Below are positions 1 through 7,824 of a stretch of 8,882 nt of DNA, piece after piece. The notes under the pieces were generated by a model that worked only from the letters and a program-made list of their open reading frames with translations, ran no database searches and had not been told where the DNA came from. Positions within the stretch are counted from its first letter, which is position 1, and every line of letters begins with the position of its first letter. The stretch is from Acidobacteriota bacterium (GTDB taxonomy: Bacteria; Acidobacteriota; Terriglobia; UBA7540). The DNA is taken from positions 1 to 8,882 of the forward strand of contig JAJYJL010000241.1 of NCBI GenBank assembly GCA_021789565.1. Reading direction: 5' to 3'. The position numbers and the translations under genes were made by a program.

Positions 1-13
1 GGATCAAAACACC

Positions 14-937
14 ATGCTCGATTCCGAATGGTCCGATTTTACCGGCCCCGGCCGCTCCCGCAGCCGGGATGGACGCGAACGAATGCCGGCTTTTCTCGCT
101 TCCCACGGCGCCTTTGTTGTCCTGCTGGGCGTGTTGCTGGGCCAAGTGCTCCTGCTATCGTTTCAAATCACGCGAAACCGGAATGTGCGGCTCATTCACG
201 TTTGGGCGGCCGGCGTGTTCGGACCGTTTGACCGGGCATTGAGGAGCGCAAGTTCGGACGTTGGCGGCGCATGGTCGGACTATTCCGGAATGTGGAGCGC
301 CGAAGAAGAAAATCATGAGCTTGCCGCTCAACTGGCGCAGGCGCGCTGGCGAATCGCCCAGTTGACCGAGCAAGCGGCGGAAGCCGCGCGACTGCGCGCG
401 CTGCTGAATTTCAAGACGCAAGACCCGTTGAACACCCTCGCGGCTGAAGTGATCGCTTCGAGCCCCGCGCCCGGCTCGCGCAGCGTGCTTATTGACCGCG
501 GCCAAAGCGACGGCCTCCGGCGCAATATGGCCGTCGTGACCCCGAGCGGGATCGTCGGTGAAATCGCCGCCGTCTATCCGCATTCGGCGGAGGTTCTGCT
601 GATTACCGATCCTTCGAGCGGAGCCGGTTGCATGCTGGCAGGGAGCCGCACGCAGGGAGTCCTGCAAGGAACCGGGTTGGCCTTCTGCCGGCTGAAGTAC
701 GTCATGAATGATGAGCCCGTCAAAGTGGGTGAGGCAGTGCTCACTTCCGGTCTCGACCAGATTTATCCGAAAGGTCTGCCCGTGGGCGTGGTGGCGAGCG
801 CGACGCGCGGCAACATCTACAAAGACATTCAAGTGAAGCCTGCCGCCGCTTTGGACCGATTGGAGAACGTGCTGGTGGTCATCGGACCCTCCGCCAGCGC
901 CGGGCCGGCGCACGGCGAGCGGGCAACGCAAAGGTAA
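14..937 (+). CDS. mreC: Rod shape-determining protein MreC
   Basis: MreC is a membrane-anchored periplasmic scaffold of the elongasome. It links MreB filaments and MreD to the lateral-wall peptidoglycan synthases. The 307-residue product has a short hydrophilic N-terminus, one membrane span at about 32-50, a predicted coiled coil at about 95-132 (charged and Ala/Leu-rich, starting at EEENHELAAQL), then the beta-rich core at 140-292. Family hallmarks are visible at about 160-182 (DRGQSDGLRRNMAVV followed by GIVGE) and 243-260 (LTSGLDQIYPKGLPVG). Length is normal for the family. The start is uncertain: the ATG at 14 has only 13 bases of window before it and the frame stays open to the edge, while an internal ATG at 83 would begin just before the membrane span. 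mreD follows 58 bases after the stop, so the two are probably co-transcribed. Confidence 0.93.
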   Translation: MLDSEWSDFTGPGRSRSRDGRERMPAFLASHGAFVVLLGVLLGQVLLLSFQITRNRNVRLIHVWAAGVFGPFDRALRSASSDVGGAWSDYSGMWSAEEENHELAAQLAQARWRIAQLTEQAAEAARLRALLNFKTQDPLNTLAAEVIASSPAPGSRSVLIDRGQSDGLRRNMAVVTPSGIVGEIAAVYPHSAEVLLITDPSSGAGCMLAGSRTQGVLQGTGLAFCRLKYVMNDEPVKVGEAVLTSGLDQIYPKGLPVGVVASATRGNIYKDIQVKPAAALDRLENVLVVIGPSASAGPAHGERATQR

Positions 938-995
938 CGCGCCAGAGCAATGCTTCGACTTCGGCCGCCTGGTTCAAGAATTCCCTTTCAATACA

Positions 996-1514
996 ATGGG
1001 TGGAGCGAGATTCAACGCGAGACGGAAAGAGGTTTTTCGCGTGCGTCCCGCGGTGCTGCTGATTTCAGCTTTCATCAGCCTGCTTCTCCAGACTTTTCTT
1101 CCCCTGACGACCCCGGCCGCGAGGCTCTTTGATTTTCCGCTGCTCGTAACCATCTACTTTTCCGTGTTTCGACAACACAAAATTTTCGGCATCTGGCTGG
1201 GAACGATCCTCGGTCTTCTTCAAGACGCTCTCTCGCACGGCTATTTGGGTATTATGGGGGCTGCGGACGCCGTCATCGGCTACCTGGCGGCGTCGGTTGG
1301 CATCAAACTGAATCTTGAAGGCATTCTAGCGCGGGGTTTGCTGACCGGACTGCTCGTGATTGTCCACGACCTGTGCGTATTCGGGCTGTTACACGCCATG
1401 CTGGAAACGCCGCCGCCGCTTCGCTCATTCGATATGGTCAGCAGTGCGCTGGTTAATATGGCGACGGCGCTGCTCCTGTTTCAAATCCTTGACCGCTTCA
1501 AACGGTCAACTTGA
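996..1514 (+). CDS. mreD: Rod shape-determining protein MreD
   Basis: MreD is a small polytopic inner-membrane protein that works with MreC and MreB in cell elongation. The 172-residue product is almost entirely hydrophobic, with spans at about 17-37, 45-60, 64-80, 86-102, 112-134 and 147-165. The conserved MreD-type stretch GLLQDALSHGYLGI lies at 73-86, followed by a second conserved polar dip at VHDLCVFG (123-130). Its position after mreC supports the call. The start is ambiguous. ATG 996 has no clear ribosome site. An in-frame GTG at 1041 has AAAGAGG (1026-1032) at 8-base spacing and would give 157 residues, starting just before the first span. I kept 996 because a charged stretch ahead of the first span is compatible with the family, but this is a judgement. 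The gene ends the shape cluster here; a tRNA gene follows. Confidence 0.9.
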   Translation: MGGARFNARRKEVFRVRPAVLLISAFISLLLQTFLPLTTPAARLFDFPLLVTIYFSVFRQHKIFGIWLGTILGLLQDALSHGYLGIMGAADAVIGYLAASVGIKLNLEGILARGLLTGLLVIVHDLCVFGLLHAMLETPPPLRSFDMVSSALVNMATALLLFQILDRFKRST

Positions 1515-1572
1515 AAAGCGCTGTGCGGACTTCGGCATTGTGCTAATCTGGGTCGGAATAGCTCCAAGCCGC

Positions 1573-1649
<77 letters not shown>

Positions 1650-1696
1650 CTCAAAATCGCTTCGTCAGGCTCCCAACAACTCCCATGGCGCGCGGG

Positions 1697-1759
1697 ACTG
1701 CCGTATAATTTACAAGGAGGTCCAGTGACGGTCGTTTGTGGCAAAGACCATACGGCAGT
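1697..1759. repeat. Perfect 10-bp inverted repeat
   Basis: ACTGCCGTAT (1697-1706) and its exact reverse complement ATACGGCAGT (1750-1759) are separated by 43 bases. GGTC (1719-1722) and GACC (1746-1749), the latter directly inside the right arm, could extend an RNA stem by four pairs across an asymmetric bulge. The left arm overlaps the first three bases of the -10-like TATAAT. The Shine-Dalgarno and GTG of the small upstream ORF lie between the arms. It could be an operator, an RNA structure formed on read-through transcripts, or the ends of a small decayed element. The sequence does not decide between these. Confidence 0.6.
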
Positions 1760-1829
1760 GTGCTGTGGCCCGGCAGCAAACACCTTGCGAATTAGGCTCC
1801 GCACAGGACCAGTCCGAGGGCGCGCTTGA
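1725..1829 (+). CDS. Possible 34-residue upstream ORF
   Basis: A GTG at 1725 lies four bases after a consensus AAGGAGG (1714-1720), the best Shine-Dalgarno on the plus strand of this window, though the spacing is short. The frame runs 34 codons to TGA 1827-1829. The product (VTVVCGKDHTAVCCGPAANT, then an Arg-rich tail) has three cysteines, no signal peptide and no family I recognise. Its stop overlaps the TTG at 1826 that opens the long frame of the kinase (TTGA), the arrangement expected for translational coupling. It may be a leader peptide or coincidence. The Arg-rich tail looks more like non-coding GC-rich DNA than a selected protein. Confidence 0.25.
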   Translation: MTVVCGKDHTAVCCGPAANTLRIRLRTGPVRGRA

Positions 1830-1951
1830 GGCCCGATACGAAAGCCTTTGAAAACTATTCAACAGATGGCATTCATCTTCTCGCACGACCCTCTGTGAGC
1901 CCGTTGATAGGCTCCCTGCCCAGACGCTCGACTGCCGCGCACGCCAAATTT

Positions 1952-4900
1952 ATGGTTTGGGGGTTTTTCAAAAAGTGGACGCCCCGAAGTCTCAACCTGT
2001 TTGCGCTGATTGTTTTCACGTCGCTCCCTGTCTCCGCGCTGCCCACCAATAAAAGCATCTGGGAATTTGACCGTCGCGTCTGGTATGCGCAGAACGGCCT
2101 GCCGGATGAAATGATCCTGGCCATCACGCAAACGAAAAATGGTTACCTTTGGATTGGAACGCGTGGGGGTTTAGCGCGTTTCGACGGATTCCAGTTCGTC
2201 CTGTTTGACCGGTCGAACACGCCTGCGTTTCATGACGATCGAGTTCTTTCTTTGTATGCCGCTCGCAACGGTGACCTCTGGGTTGGCACGGCGGGAGGCG
2301 GCGTTGTTCGCTACCACGACGGTGTGTTCAAATCCTTTGGCGAGCAGCAAGGGTTGACCAACGGCTTCGTGCGCAAGATTTATCAGATGCGTGACGGGCG
2401 GCTCCTGGTGGGTACGGACCACGGCCTGTTTATGCTCAAAGCCAAGCGATTCGTGCGCCTCGACGGCCGCGACGGCCTGCCCTTCATTTCCGTTCATGCC
2501 ATCACGGAAGACCGCCGTGGACGGCTGTGGGTGGGTGGGTCCGGCCTATACGTCATTTCTCATCAAAAAGTGAAAAACATCGTGCTGGGCCGGAGCATGG
2601 CCAGCGACCAGATCAAGTCGGTTTTCCAGTCGAGCGACGGCACGATGTGGATTGGAACCTACGACGGGCTCTATCGCCTCACCCCCAGCGGCAGAATCCT
2701 GCACGGACCTTTCGACAACGACGTTGAGGCGAACATCTGTCAGGACCGCGACGGCAACGTCTGGGTCGGATGGGTGGGGCATGGGCTCAGCCGGTATCGC
2801 AAGGGCTCATTTCGCACCTATCAAGCCCCCGCGATTCTACCCAACAACACCGTCCTTTCCATTTATGTGGATTCGGAAAAGGACCTTTGGGTGGGGACGG
2901 AAGACGGCCTTCTGCGAATCAGCGACACCGGCGTGAGTGTGGTTGAAAACACAGACGGCATTTCACTGGGCAACACGAGCACCATTTATGAAAACGTCAG
3001 CACGCTTTATGCGGCGCCGGATGGCTCTTTGTGGATTGCCGACGGTCACCTTTATCGGATCGAAGGCTGGCGCCTGGTTGCTTATCGCCTGCCGACGTCA
3101 GTCCGCAATGTTGCGATTCGAACCGTCTTTGAAGATTCGAGAGGCGTGTTGTGGATTGGCACGGGAGGCCAGGGACTGGTGGCGATCCCGAAGAACGGCG
3201 TTGCTGTCCATTACACACGCAAGGAAGGGCTGGTCAATGACTTCATCCGGGCTTTCTGTGAGGACCGCAAAGGAAACCTGTGGATCGGCACGGACGGCGG
3301 GCTCAGCCGCTGGAACGGGAAGGAGTTTCGGAACTATACCACGGCCAACGGGCTGGTCTATCCGAGCATCCGCACCATTGTGGAAGACAAGGCCGGATAC
3401 ATCTGGATTGGAACCGATGGAGGATTGTGTGTCATCCGCGACGGCAAATTCATGAACGATCCGGCGCTCGCTGCATTGCGCAATGACAAAATCTGGGCCA
3501 TTCGCGAAGACGGCAGCGGTACATTGTGGCTGGGCACTCGCGACGAAGGTCTTTTCCGTTTGAAGAACGGGGCCTTGTCGCATTACACAACGCGCTGCGG
3601 CCTTCCCGACGATGATATTTACCAGATTCTCCAGGATCACGCCGGCAACCTCTGGTTCAGCGGGCGGGCAGGCATCTTCCAGATTTCACTCGCCAACCTT
3701 AACAGTTCCACGGGTTGCCAGCCGGGAGCACTTGCACCCACGCTCTACGGCAGTTCGCAAGGATCGGACGTGGGAGAAGTGAACGGCGGAATCCAGCCGG
3801 CCGGCTCCGTGACGCGCTCGGGCGTATTGTGGTTTCCCACGTCGAAAGGCGCCATCCGTATTGATCCTTCCGAAGTGAACTGGAGCGAAAAACCGCGCAC
3901 GCTGATTGAATCCGTGGAGGCCGACGGAAATGACGTCTCTCTCAAATCGCACACACGGATTCCGCCGGGACGCGGGCGCCTGGAAATCAACTACACGGCT
4001 CCGAGCCTGCGCGCGCCTGAACACATCCGCTTCAAATACATGCTGAAAGGTTTTGACAACCAGTGGACCAACGCTTCCACACGCCGCGTGGCTTATTACA
4101 CCAACCTGCCTCCGGGCGACTACGAATTCAAGGTGGTCGCCTATTACAATGACGCGCCGAATGAAATGTCTGAAGCCTCATTCCCCTTCACTTGGGAAGC
4201 GCGATTCTATCGGACCTTGTGGTTTGATGCTCTCGTCGTCTTGCTGATTGCCGGGGCGGTGTGGGTGGGGCTGCGCGTGCATTTAGCCCAAACCAAGGCG
4301 CGCTACGCTGCCGTGCTCGCTGAGCGGAGCCGCCTGGCCCGCGAAATGCACGACACGGTCATCCAGGGATGCGTCGGCGTTTCCACGCTGCTTGAGGCGG
4401 TCTCCAGCATGCCGGAGCCCTCTTCGAATACCGGACAAAGCCTGCTGACTCACGCTCGGGAGCAGATCCGCCAGACTCTCAATGAGGCGCGCCTCGCCAT
4501 CTGGAACATGCGTTATACGTCCATGGAGGCGGAGGGCCTTGTTTCAGGGCTTCGGCATCTGGCCCGCAACTTTTCCGCTGAAAAAGAGGTGAACGTCCGG
4601 ACGGAAGTTTCCGGGACTCCCTTTTACCTGGAACCGCAGGCGAGCAGCAACCTTCTGTTGATCGCCCGGGAAGCCGTGCGGAACGCGCTGACGCACGCGA
4701 ACGCTGCAAACGTCGTCATCCAGGTGGCGTTTGCGGATCACCACGTGCGGATAGAAGTTCAGGATGACGGCCGCGGCTTCGATCCGCAAAACGGTCCGCC
4801 GGGAAAAGACGAACATTACGGTATCGTCGGCATGCGCGAGCGTGCCGAGGAACTCGGAGGGAAATTTGAAATTGACGCGAAGCCAGGAAAAGGAACACAT

Positions 4901-4954
4901 GTCGTGGTCTCAATTCCAGCCGGAGGACAAAAGCTCCACCGGCAAGCGGACTAA
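1952..4954 (+). CDS. Propeller / Y_Y_Y sensor histidine kinase
   Basis: A membrane sensor kinase that should autophosphorylate on a histidine and pass phosphate to the regulator encoded next. In 1000-residue numbering from ATG 1952 it has a signal peptide (Lys/Arg-rich start, hydrophobic core, cleavage near VSA-LP at about 29), then fourteen propeller blades marked by LWIGT-like motifs (about 66-630). A Y_Y_Y domain follows at about 675-750, with GRGRLEINYTAPSL, KGFDNQW and LPPGDYEFKVVAYY. One membrane span lies at about 756-776. The HisKA_3 box AREMHDTVIQG has phospho-His at about 800. The HATPase has its N box in REAVRNALTHA, DDGRGFDP at about 938-945 and GIVGMRERA. The periplasmic half probably binds a saccharide, by analogy with Bacteroidota polysaccharide sensors. 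Start: the frame opens at TTG 1826 (GAGGG at 1816-1820), but only ATG 1952 puts the signal peptide at the N-terminus, although it lacks a ribosome site. Confidence 0.93.
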   Translation: MVWGFFKKWTPRSLNLFALIVFTSLPVSALPTNKSIWEFDRRVWYAQNGLPDEMILAITQTKNGYLWIGTRGGLARFDGFQFVLFDRSNTPAFHDDRVLSLYAARNGDLWVGTAGGGVVRYHDGVFKSFGEQQGLTNGFVRKIYQMRDGRLLVGTDHGLFMLKAKRFVRLDGRDGLPFISVHAITEDRRGRLWVGGSGLYVISHQKVKNIVLGRSMASDQIKSVFQSSDGTMWIGTYDGLYRLTPSGRILHGPFDNDVEANICQDRDGNVWVGWVGHGLSRYRKGSFRTYQAPAILPNNTVLSIYVDSEKDLWVGTEDGLLRISDTGVSVVENTDGISLGNTSTIYENVSTLYAAPDGSLWIADGHLYRIEGWRLVAYRLPTSVRNVAIRTVFEDSRGVLWIGTGGQGLVAIPKNGVAVHYTRKEGLVNDFIRAFCEDRKGNLWIGTDGGLSRWNGKEFRNYTTANGLVYPSIRTIVEDKAGYIWIGTDGGLCVIRDGKFMNDPALAALRNDKIWAIREDGSGTLWLGTRDEGLFRLKNGALSHYTTRCGLPDDDIYQILQDHAGNLWFSGRAGIFQISLANLNSSTGCQPGALAPTLYGSSQGSDVGEVNGGIQPAGSVTRSGVLWFPTSKGAIRIDPSEVNWSEKPRTLIESVEADGNDVSLKSHTRIPPGRGRLEINYTAPSLRAPEHIRFKYMLKGFDNQWTNASTRRVAYYTNLPPGDYEFKVVAYYNDAPNEMSEASFPFTWEARFYRTLWFDALVVLLIAGAVWVGLRVHLAQTKARYAAVLAERSRLAREMHDTVIQGCVGVSTLLEAVSSMPEPSSNTGQSLLTHAREQIRQTLNEARLAIWNMRYTSMEAEGLVSGLRHLARNFSAEKEVNVRTEVSGTPFYLEPQASSNLLLIAREAVRNALTHANAANVVIQVAFADHHVRIEVQDDGRGFDPQNGPPGKDEHYGIVGMRERAEELGGKFEIDAKPGKGTHVVVSIPAGGQKLHRQAD
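4891..4895 (+). promoter_or_regulatory. Ribosome site fixing the regulator start
   Basis: AGGAA lies three bases before ATG 4899, inside the 3' end of the kinase gene and within a longer purine-rich run. It selects ATG 4899 over an earlier in-frame ATG at 4764, which would add 45 residues that have no response-regulator character and lie wholly over kinase coding sequence. Confidence 0.6.
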
Positions 4955-5573
4955 GGCGAAAATCCGCGTGATGGTGGTGGATGACCATCCGGTTGTCCAG
5001 TTGGGCCTTGCCGCCATTGTGAATGCCCAGACGGACATGACCGTGGTGGCGCAGGCGGAATCCGGAGAAGCGGCGGTGCAATTGTTCCACCAGCATCGGC
5101 CGGACCTGATCCTGATGGATTTGCGCCTGCCCACCATGAGCGGAGCGGAAGCCATCCGCCTGATCCGGAAAGAGTCGAAGGAAACTCGCTTTATCGCCCT
5201 CACGACTTACGACGGTGATGAGGACATCTTCACGGCGCTCAACGCCGGCGCGCAGGCCTATCTGCTGAAAGGCATGTCACAATACGAACTGGTGAGCGCC
5301 ATCCGCAGAGTCCACGCGGGCCACCAATACATCCCCGAGCGCGTTTCAAAGGTTCTTGCGGAGCGGCCCGCATGCTTCCGCCTGAGCGCGCGCGAGCTGG
5401 AAGTGCTGCAATTGATTGTCAAGGGGCTGAGCAACAAGGAGATTGCACACGCGCTGAAGATCACCGAAGGCACGGTGAAGTGGCACATCAACATCATTCT
5501 GGGACTGCTCAACGTGAATGACCGCACGCAGGCCGCCGTCGCCGCGCTGCAACGGGGCATCATCCATTTCTAG
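4899..5573 (+). CDS. NarL/LuxR-family response regulator
   Basis: The cytoplasmic DNA-binding partner of the upstream kinase. The 224-residue product has a receiver domain at about 22-138, with acidic pair D28/D29, phospho-acceptor D74 in LILMDLRLP, the switch threonine region T102/T103 and the conserved K124 in AYLLKG. A LuxR/GerE helix-turn-helix follows at about 162-224 (LSARELEVLQLIVKGLSNKEIA, then TEGTVKWHINIIL and RTQAAVAALQRG). All catalytic residues of the receiver are present, so it should be phosphorylatable. The start codon lies within the kinase gene: the first 56 bases overlap in a different frame and encode the hydrophilic tail ahead of the receiver. This implies one transcript and coupled translation. 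The gene ends 33 bases from the end of the convergent GH2 gene. Its targets are unknown; the adjacent glycosidase genes are the obvious candidates. Confidence 0.95.
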   Translation: MSWSQFQPEDKSSTGKRTKAKIRVMVVDDHPVVQLGLAAIVNAQTDMTVVAQAESGEAAVQLFHQHRPDLILMDLRLPTMSGAEAIRLIRKESKETRFIALTTYDGDEDIFTALNAGAQAYLLKGMSQYELVSAIRRVHAGHQYIPERVSKVLAERPACFRLSARELEVLQLIVKGLSNKEIAHALKITEGTVKWHINIILGLLNVNDRTQAAVAALQRGIIHF

Positions 5574-5606
5574 AGTTGCTTTCACGCTGGACAAAGGCAC
5601 GCCGGC

Positions 5607-7793
5607 TCAGTCACCGCGGCAGCGCCACAGGCCCAGGCGCCAGATAGGCGGCCGCCACCAGCACGTTCCCTTCGCGGCCAAAAATCCAGTGGGCCGGTAG
5701 AGCCAGAGGTGAAGCGTTAGGCCGCGCGACTTTGCAGGAGGCTGCCAGTTTTTTACCAGCGAGAAGGGTGGGCCGATATCCGGCAGCGACTGCTTGCCCG
5801 CGCCTACCTCCCGGCCGCGCGAATTCACCACTTGCCACACCGCTTGATAATGGTCAAGAGAGTAAGAAGGGATGTGGAGTGGCCCGCGGCGCTCGATCAC
5901 GGCGCTGAATCCCGCCGGCGGGGAAACCGTTGTTTCGCCCTTCGGCCAGGTCATCTGGATATCGATTTTCGCCGGCGCGTTATCCCTTCGGAAAGCGTAA
6001 TAGATGGGTTGGCGCTGGCGATTCCGGTTTACAAAGAAGCTTCCGAACGTAAAGGGCGGAGAGGGTATTGGGACCGTCAACTTAGTGCGCCGTGGAAACG
6101 CATGGGAGCGGTAAGGCGCATAGGCCCAGTAAAGCACTCCCGCAATCCAGGGATATTTGCCGAACAGTGACAGCTCTTTGCCGATGCTTTCGTCGCGAAA
6201 GCGCCGCGCCTCTTTGGGATTGCGGGTGAGCGGCATGTAAGGAGCGGTTTCCGAGATGATGACCATCTTGTTCGGATAATCGCTGCCGATTTTCCGGATC
6301 AGACTCGGAAGAACCTTTTCCGTGCCGTGTCCGGAGCCGTAGTATTCATTCCACATCACGAAGTCCGCATAACTCGCTGCATTGTCGCGGGGATTCTTGA
6401 CGAGCGGCAGAAGGTCGTCCGCATAGGTCACGTAGCGTGACGGATCAAGCGACTTGATGTAGCGGTACATCGTCTTGAAGTAGGCGACGCCTTGCGGAGT
6501 ATCGGTCGCGCTCTCATTGCAGACACTCCAGGCGAAGATGCTCGGGTGGTTGCCGTCCTGTTCAATCACCTCGTGCATCATCTGCTTGGCCAATGCAATG
6601 ACTTTGGGATTCGCGAATTGGCCGGCGCTGAAGTGCCAGAGGGGGATTTCCGGGATCAGCAGAATGCCGTGCCGGTCCGCGAAATCGTAGATGAGCGGGT
6701 TTTGAGGGTAATGAACGGGGCGCGTAAGCGTAACCTGCAGCTTCTTCATGTCGTCGAAATCGTGCAGGATCGTGCCTTCGGTTTCCGCCAGGCCCTCCCA
6801 GGGCGAATCCTCATGCCGGTCAATGCCCGTGAGGCGAACGACCTGGCCGTTGAGGTAAAGCTTGCGGTTGCGAATGACGAGGGTGCGCACGCCAAAGTTG
6901 TCCGTCCGCGAATCGAGCACTTCTCCGCGATGCCCTGTGAGCACGGCCTCCATGCGATAGAGGTTCGGATTGTCAAAGCTCCAGAGCTTGACGGCGTGAA
7001 GGTTGAGTTTGAGGGTGACGACTTTCTTCCCCGGCGGCAATAGGACCGGTTGCACGGAAGTCGCCGCGACATCACCTCGGGGCCCGAGAACCTTGAGCGA
7101 CAGCCGCGCATGGGCCGCGCTCGAGGCGTAGTTTTCAACATGCAAGTGATCGGTGACCGTTGCGCCGGTCCCGGAGACGGTGCTGAGAATCTGCTGCCAT
7201 CGCACCAGTTGCGGCGCGCTGACCTTGAGCCAGACAGGGCGGACGATCCCGCCGTCGGGCCACCAGTCATACCAGGTTCCGACCCTGTGGTTGCCTCGCA
7301 TCGCCCAGCCCGGAATGGTCGTGACGCCGGGCTGATTGTCGATTTCGACGGCTAGTTGGTTGACCGGTTTGAGGTAGGGCGTGAGGTTGAAATAGTAGCT
7401 GGTGTAGCCGCCCGGGTGGCTGCCCAGCTCGGTTCCGTTCAGCCAGACGTGTGAACTGTAGAACGTGGCGCCAAAATGGATTTCCACGCGCTCCTCACGT
7501 GTGAGAGCCGGAAAAGTGAACGTCTTGAAGTACCAGGCATGGCCGACATAATAGTAATATTTCCGTATGATGCTCCAGGTTCCGGGTACGCGGACCATCG
7601 TCGTGCCCTCGGGCTTTGCTTTTGTCCAGCCTTCCGACCCGCCTTGGTTTGAAGGGTCCGTTTTGAATTGCCAGTAGCCGTCGAGGTTAACGCGCGTGGA
7701 TGCAAAGGCCATGGAACATCCCACGAAGATCAGGCCGGCAAGAAGACTTGTCCGCTTGAGCCACTGGCTTTTCATCCTCGATTCAAAATGCAC
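5607..7793 (-). CDS. Secreted glycoside hydrolase family 2 enzyme
   Basis: A retaining exo-glycosidase, probably acting on beta-galactosides or beta-glucuronides outside the cytoplasm. Numbered from GTG 7793 (728 residues), it has a signal peptide at about 1-31 (Lys/Arg start, SLLAGLIFVG core, cleavage near AFA-S). A jelly-roll sugar-binding domain lies at about 37-190 (DGYWQFKTDP, VWLNGTELGSHPGGYTSYYF) and an immunoglobulin-like domain at about 195-305. The TIM barrel runs from about 310 (LTGIDRHEDSPWEG). Catalytic acid/base is E427 in NHPSIFAWSVCNES and the nucleophile is E515 in MVIISETAPY. Substrate specificity cannot be read from sequence; the NEYYG stretch recalls beta-glucuronidases, while the GH53 neighbour favours beta-galactosidase. 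GTG 7793 was chosen because AGGAGG sits six bases upstream. ATG 7775 is a possible later start, and the frame extends to a GTG at 7829 inside a hairpin. The last 30 residues are Trp/Arg-rich and may follow a frameshift. Confidence 0.92.
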   Translation of the reverse strand: MHFESRMKSQWLKRTSLLAGLIFVGCSMAFASTRVNLDGYWQFKTDPSNQGGSEGWTKAKPEGTTMVRVPGTWSIIRKYYYYVGHAWYFKTFTFPALTREERVEIHFGATFYSSHVWLNGTELGSHPGGYTSYYFNLTPYLKPVNQLAVEIDNQPGVTTIPGWAMRGNHRVGTWYDWWPDGGIVRPVWLKVSAPQLVRWQQILSTVSGTGATVTDHLHVENYASSAAHARLSLKVLGPRGDVAATSVQPVLLPPGKKVVTLKLNLHAVKLWSFDNPNLYRMEAVLTGHRGEVLDSRTDNFGVRTLVIRNRKLYLNGQVVRLTGIDRHEDSPWEGLAETEGTILHDFDDMKKLQVTLTRPVHYPQNPLIYDFADRHGILLIPEIPLWHFSAGQFANPKVIALAKQMMHEVIEQDGNHPSIFAWSVCNESATDTPQGVAYFKTMYRYIKSLDPSRYVTYADDLLPLVKNPRDNAASYADFVMWNEYYGSGHGTEKVLPSLIRKIGSDYPNKMVIISETAPYMPLTRNPKEARRFRDESIGKELSLFGKYPWIAGVLYWAYAPYRSHAFPRRTKLTVPIPSPPFTFGSFFVNRNRQRQPIYYAFRRDNAPAKIDIQMTWPKGETTVSPPAGFSAVIERRGPLHIPSYSLDHYQAVWQVVNSRGREVGAGKQSLPDIGPPFSLVKNWQPPAKSRGLTLHLWLYRPTGFLAAKGTCWWRPPIWRLGLWRCRGD

Positions 7794-7799
7794 TGCCTG

Positions 7800-7805
7800 C
7801 CTCCT
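7800..7805 (-). promoter_or_regulatory. Shine-Dalgarno of the GH2 gene
   Basis: AGGAGG on the minus strand, six bases before GTG 7793, is an ideal ribosome site. It decides against the ATG at 7775, whose only purine run (GAGG) abuts the start codon with no spacing, and against the GTG at 7829, which falls inside a stable hairpin. Confidence 0.7.
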
Positions 7806-7824
7806 GATCACAATGATTTGGTCT

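Larger units (their letters stand above)
1650..1951 (+). promoter_or_regulatory. Leader region of the sensor kinase gene
   Basis: This stretch of about 300 bases between the tRNA and the preferred kinase start holds no recognisable protein family. It contains TATAAT at 1704-1709 with no good -35 hexamer at 17-base spacing (TCCCAT), a perfect 10-bp inverted repeat (1697-1706 and 1750-1759), a consensus Shine-Dalgarno AAGGAGG (1714-1720) and a possible 34-codon ORF from GTG 1725. From 1826 onward it is open in the kinase frame, so its second half would be coding if translation begins at TTG 1826. It is the likely place for control of the downstream two-component pair, but the promoter itself is only weakly supported. 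Confidence 0.4.

Noticed and set aside
155..931. 258-codon minus-strand ORF opposite mreC
   Set aside because: It mirrors mreC coding in high-GC DNA, has His/Arg-rich composition and no family features.
1704..1709. TATAAT as a confident sigma-70 promoter
   Set aside because: No acceptable -35 hexamer at 16-18 bases and no TGn extension, so it is kept only as a -10-like box within the leader region.
3098..3640. 180-codon minus-strand ORF opposite the sensor kinase
   Set aside because: It is an antisense shadow of the propeller repeats; the plus frame has clear repeated domain motifs throughout.
5574..5606. Bidirectional terminator between the convergent regulator and GH2 genes
   Set aside because: The 33-base gap shows no stem followed by a T-run on either strand.
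6492..7043. 183-codon plus-strand ORF inside the GH2 gene
   Set aside because: It is a shadow of the GH2 barrel region, with no recognisable motifs or ribosome site.
7764..7793. Lipoprotein signal on the GH2 enzyme
   Set aside because: The only cysteine in the leader (FVGC, at codon 26 from GTG 7793) lacks a typical Leu at -3, and AFA-S just beyond fits signal peptidase I better.
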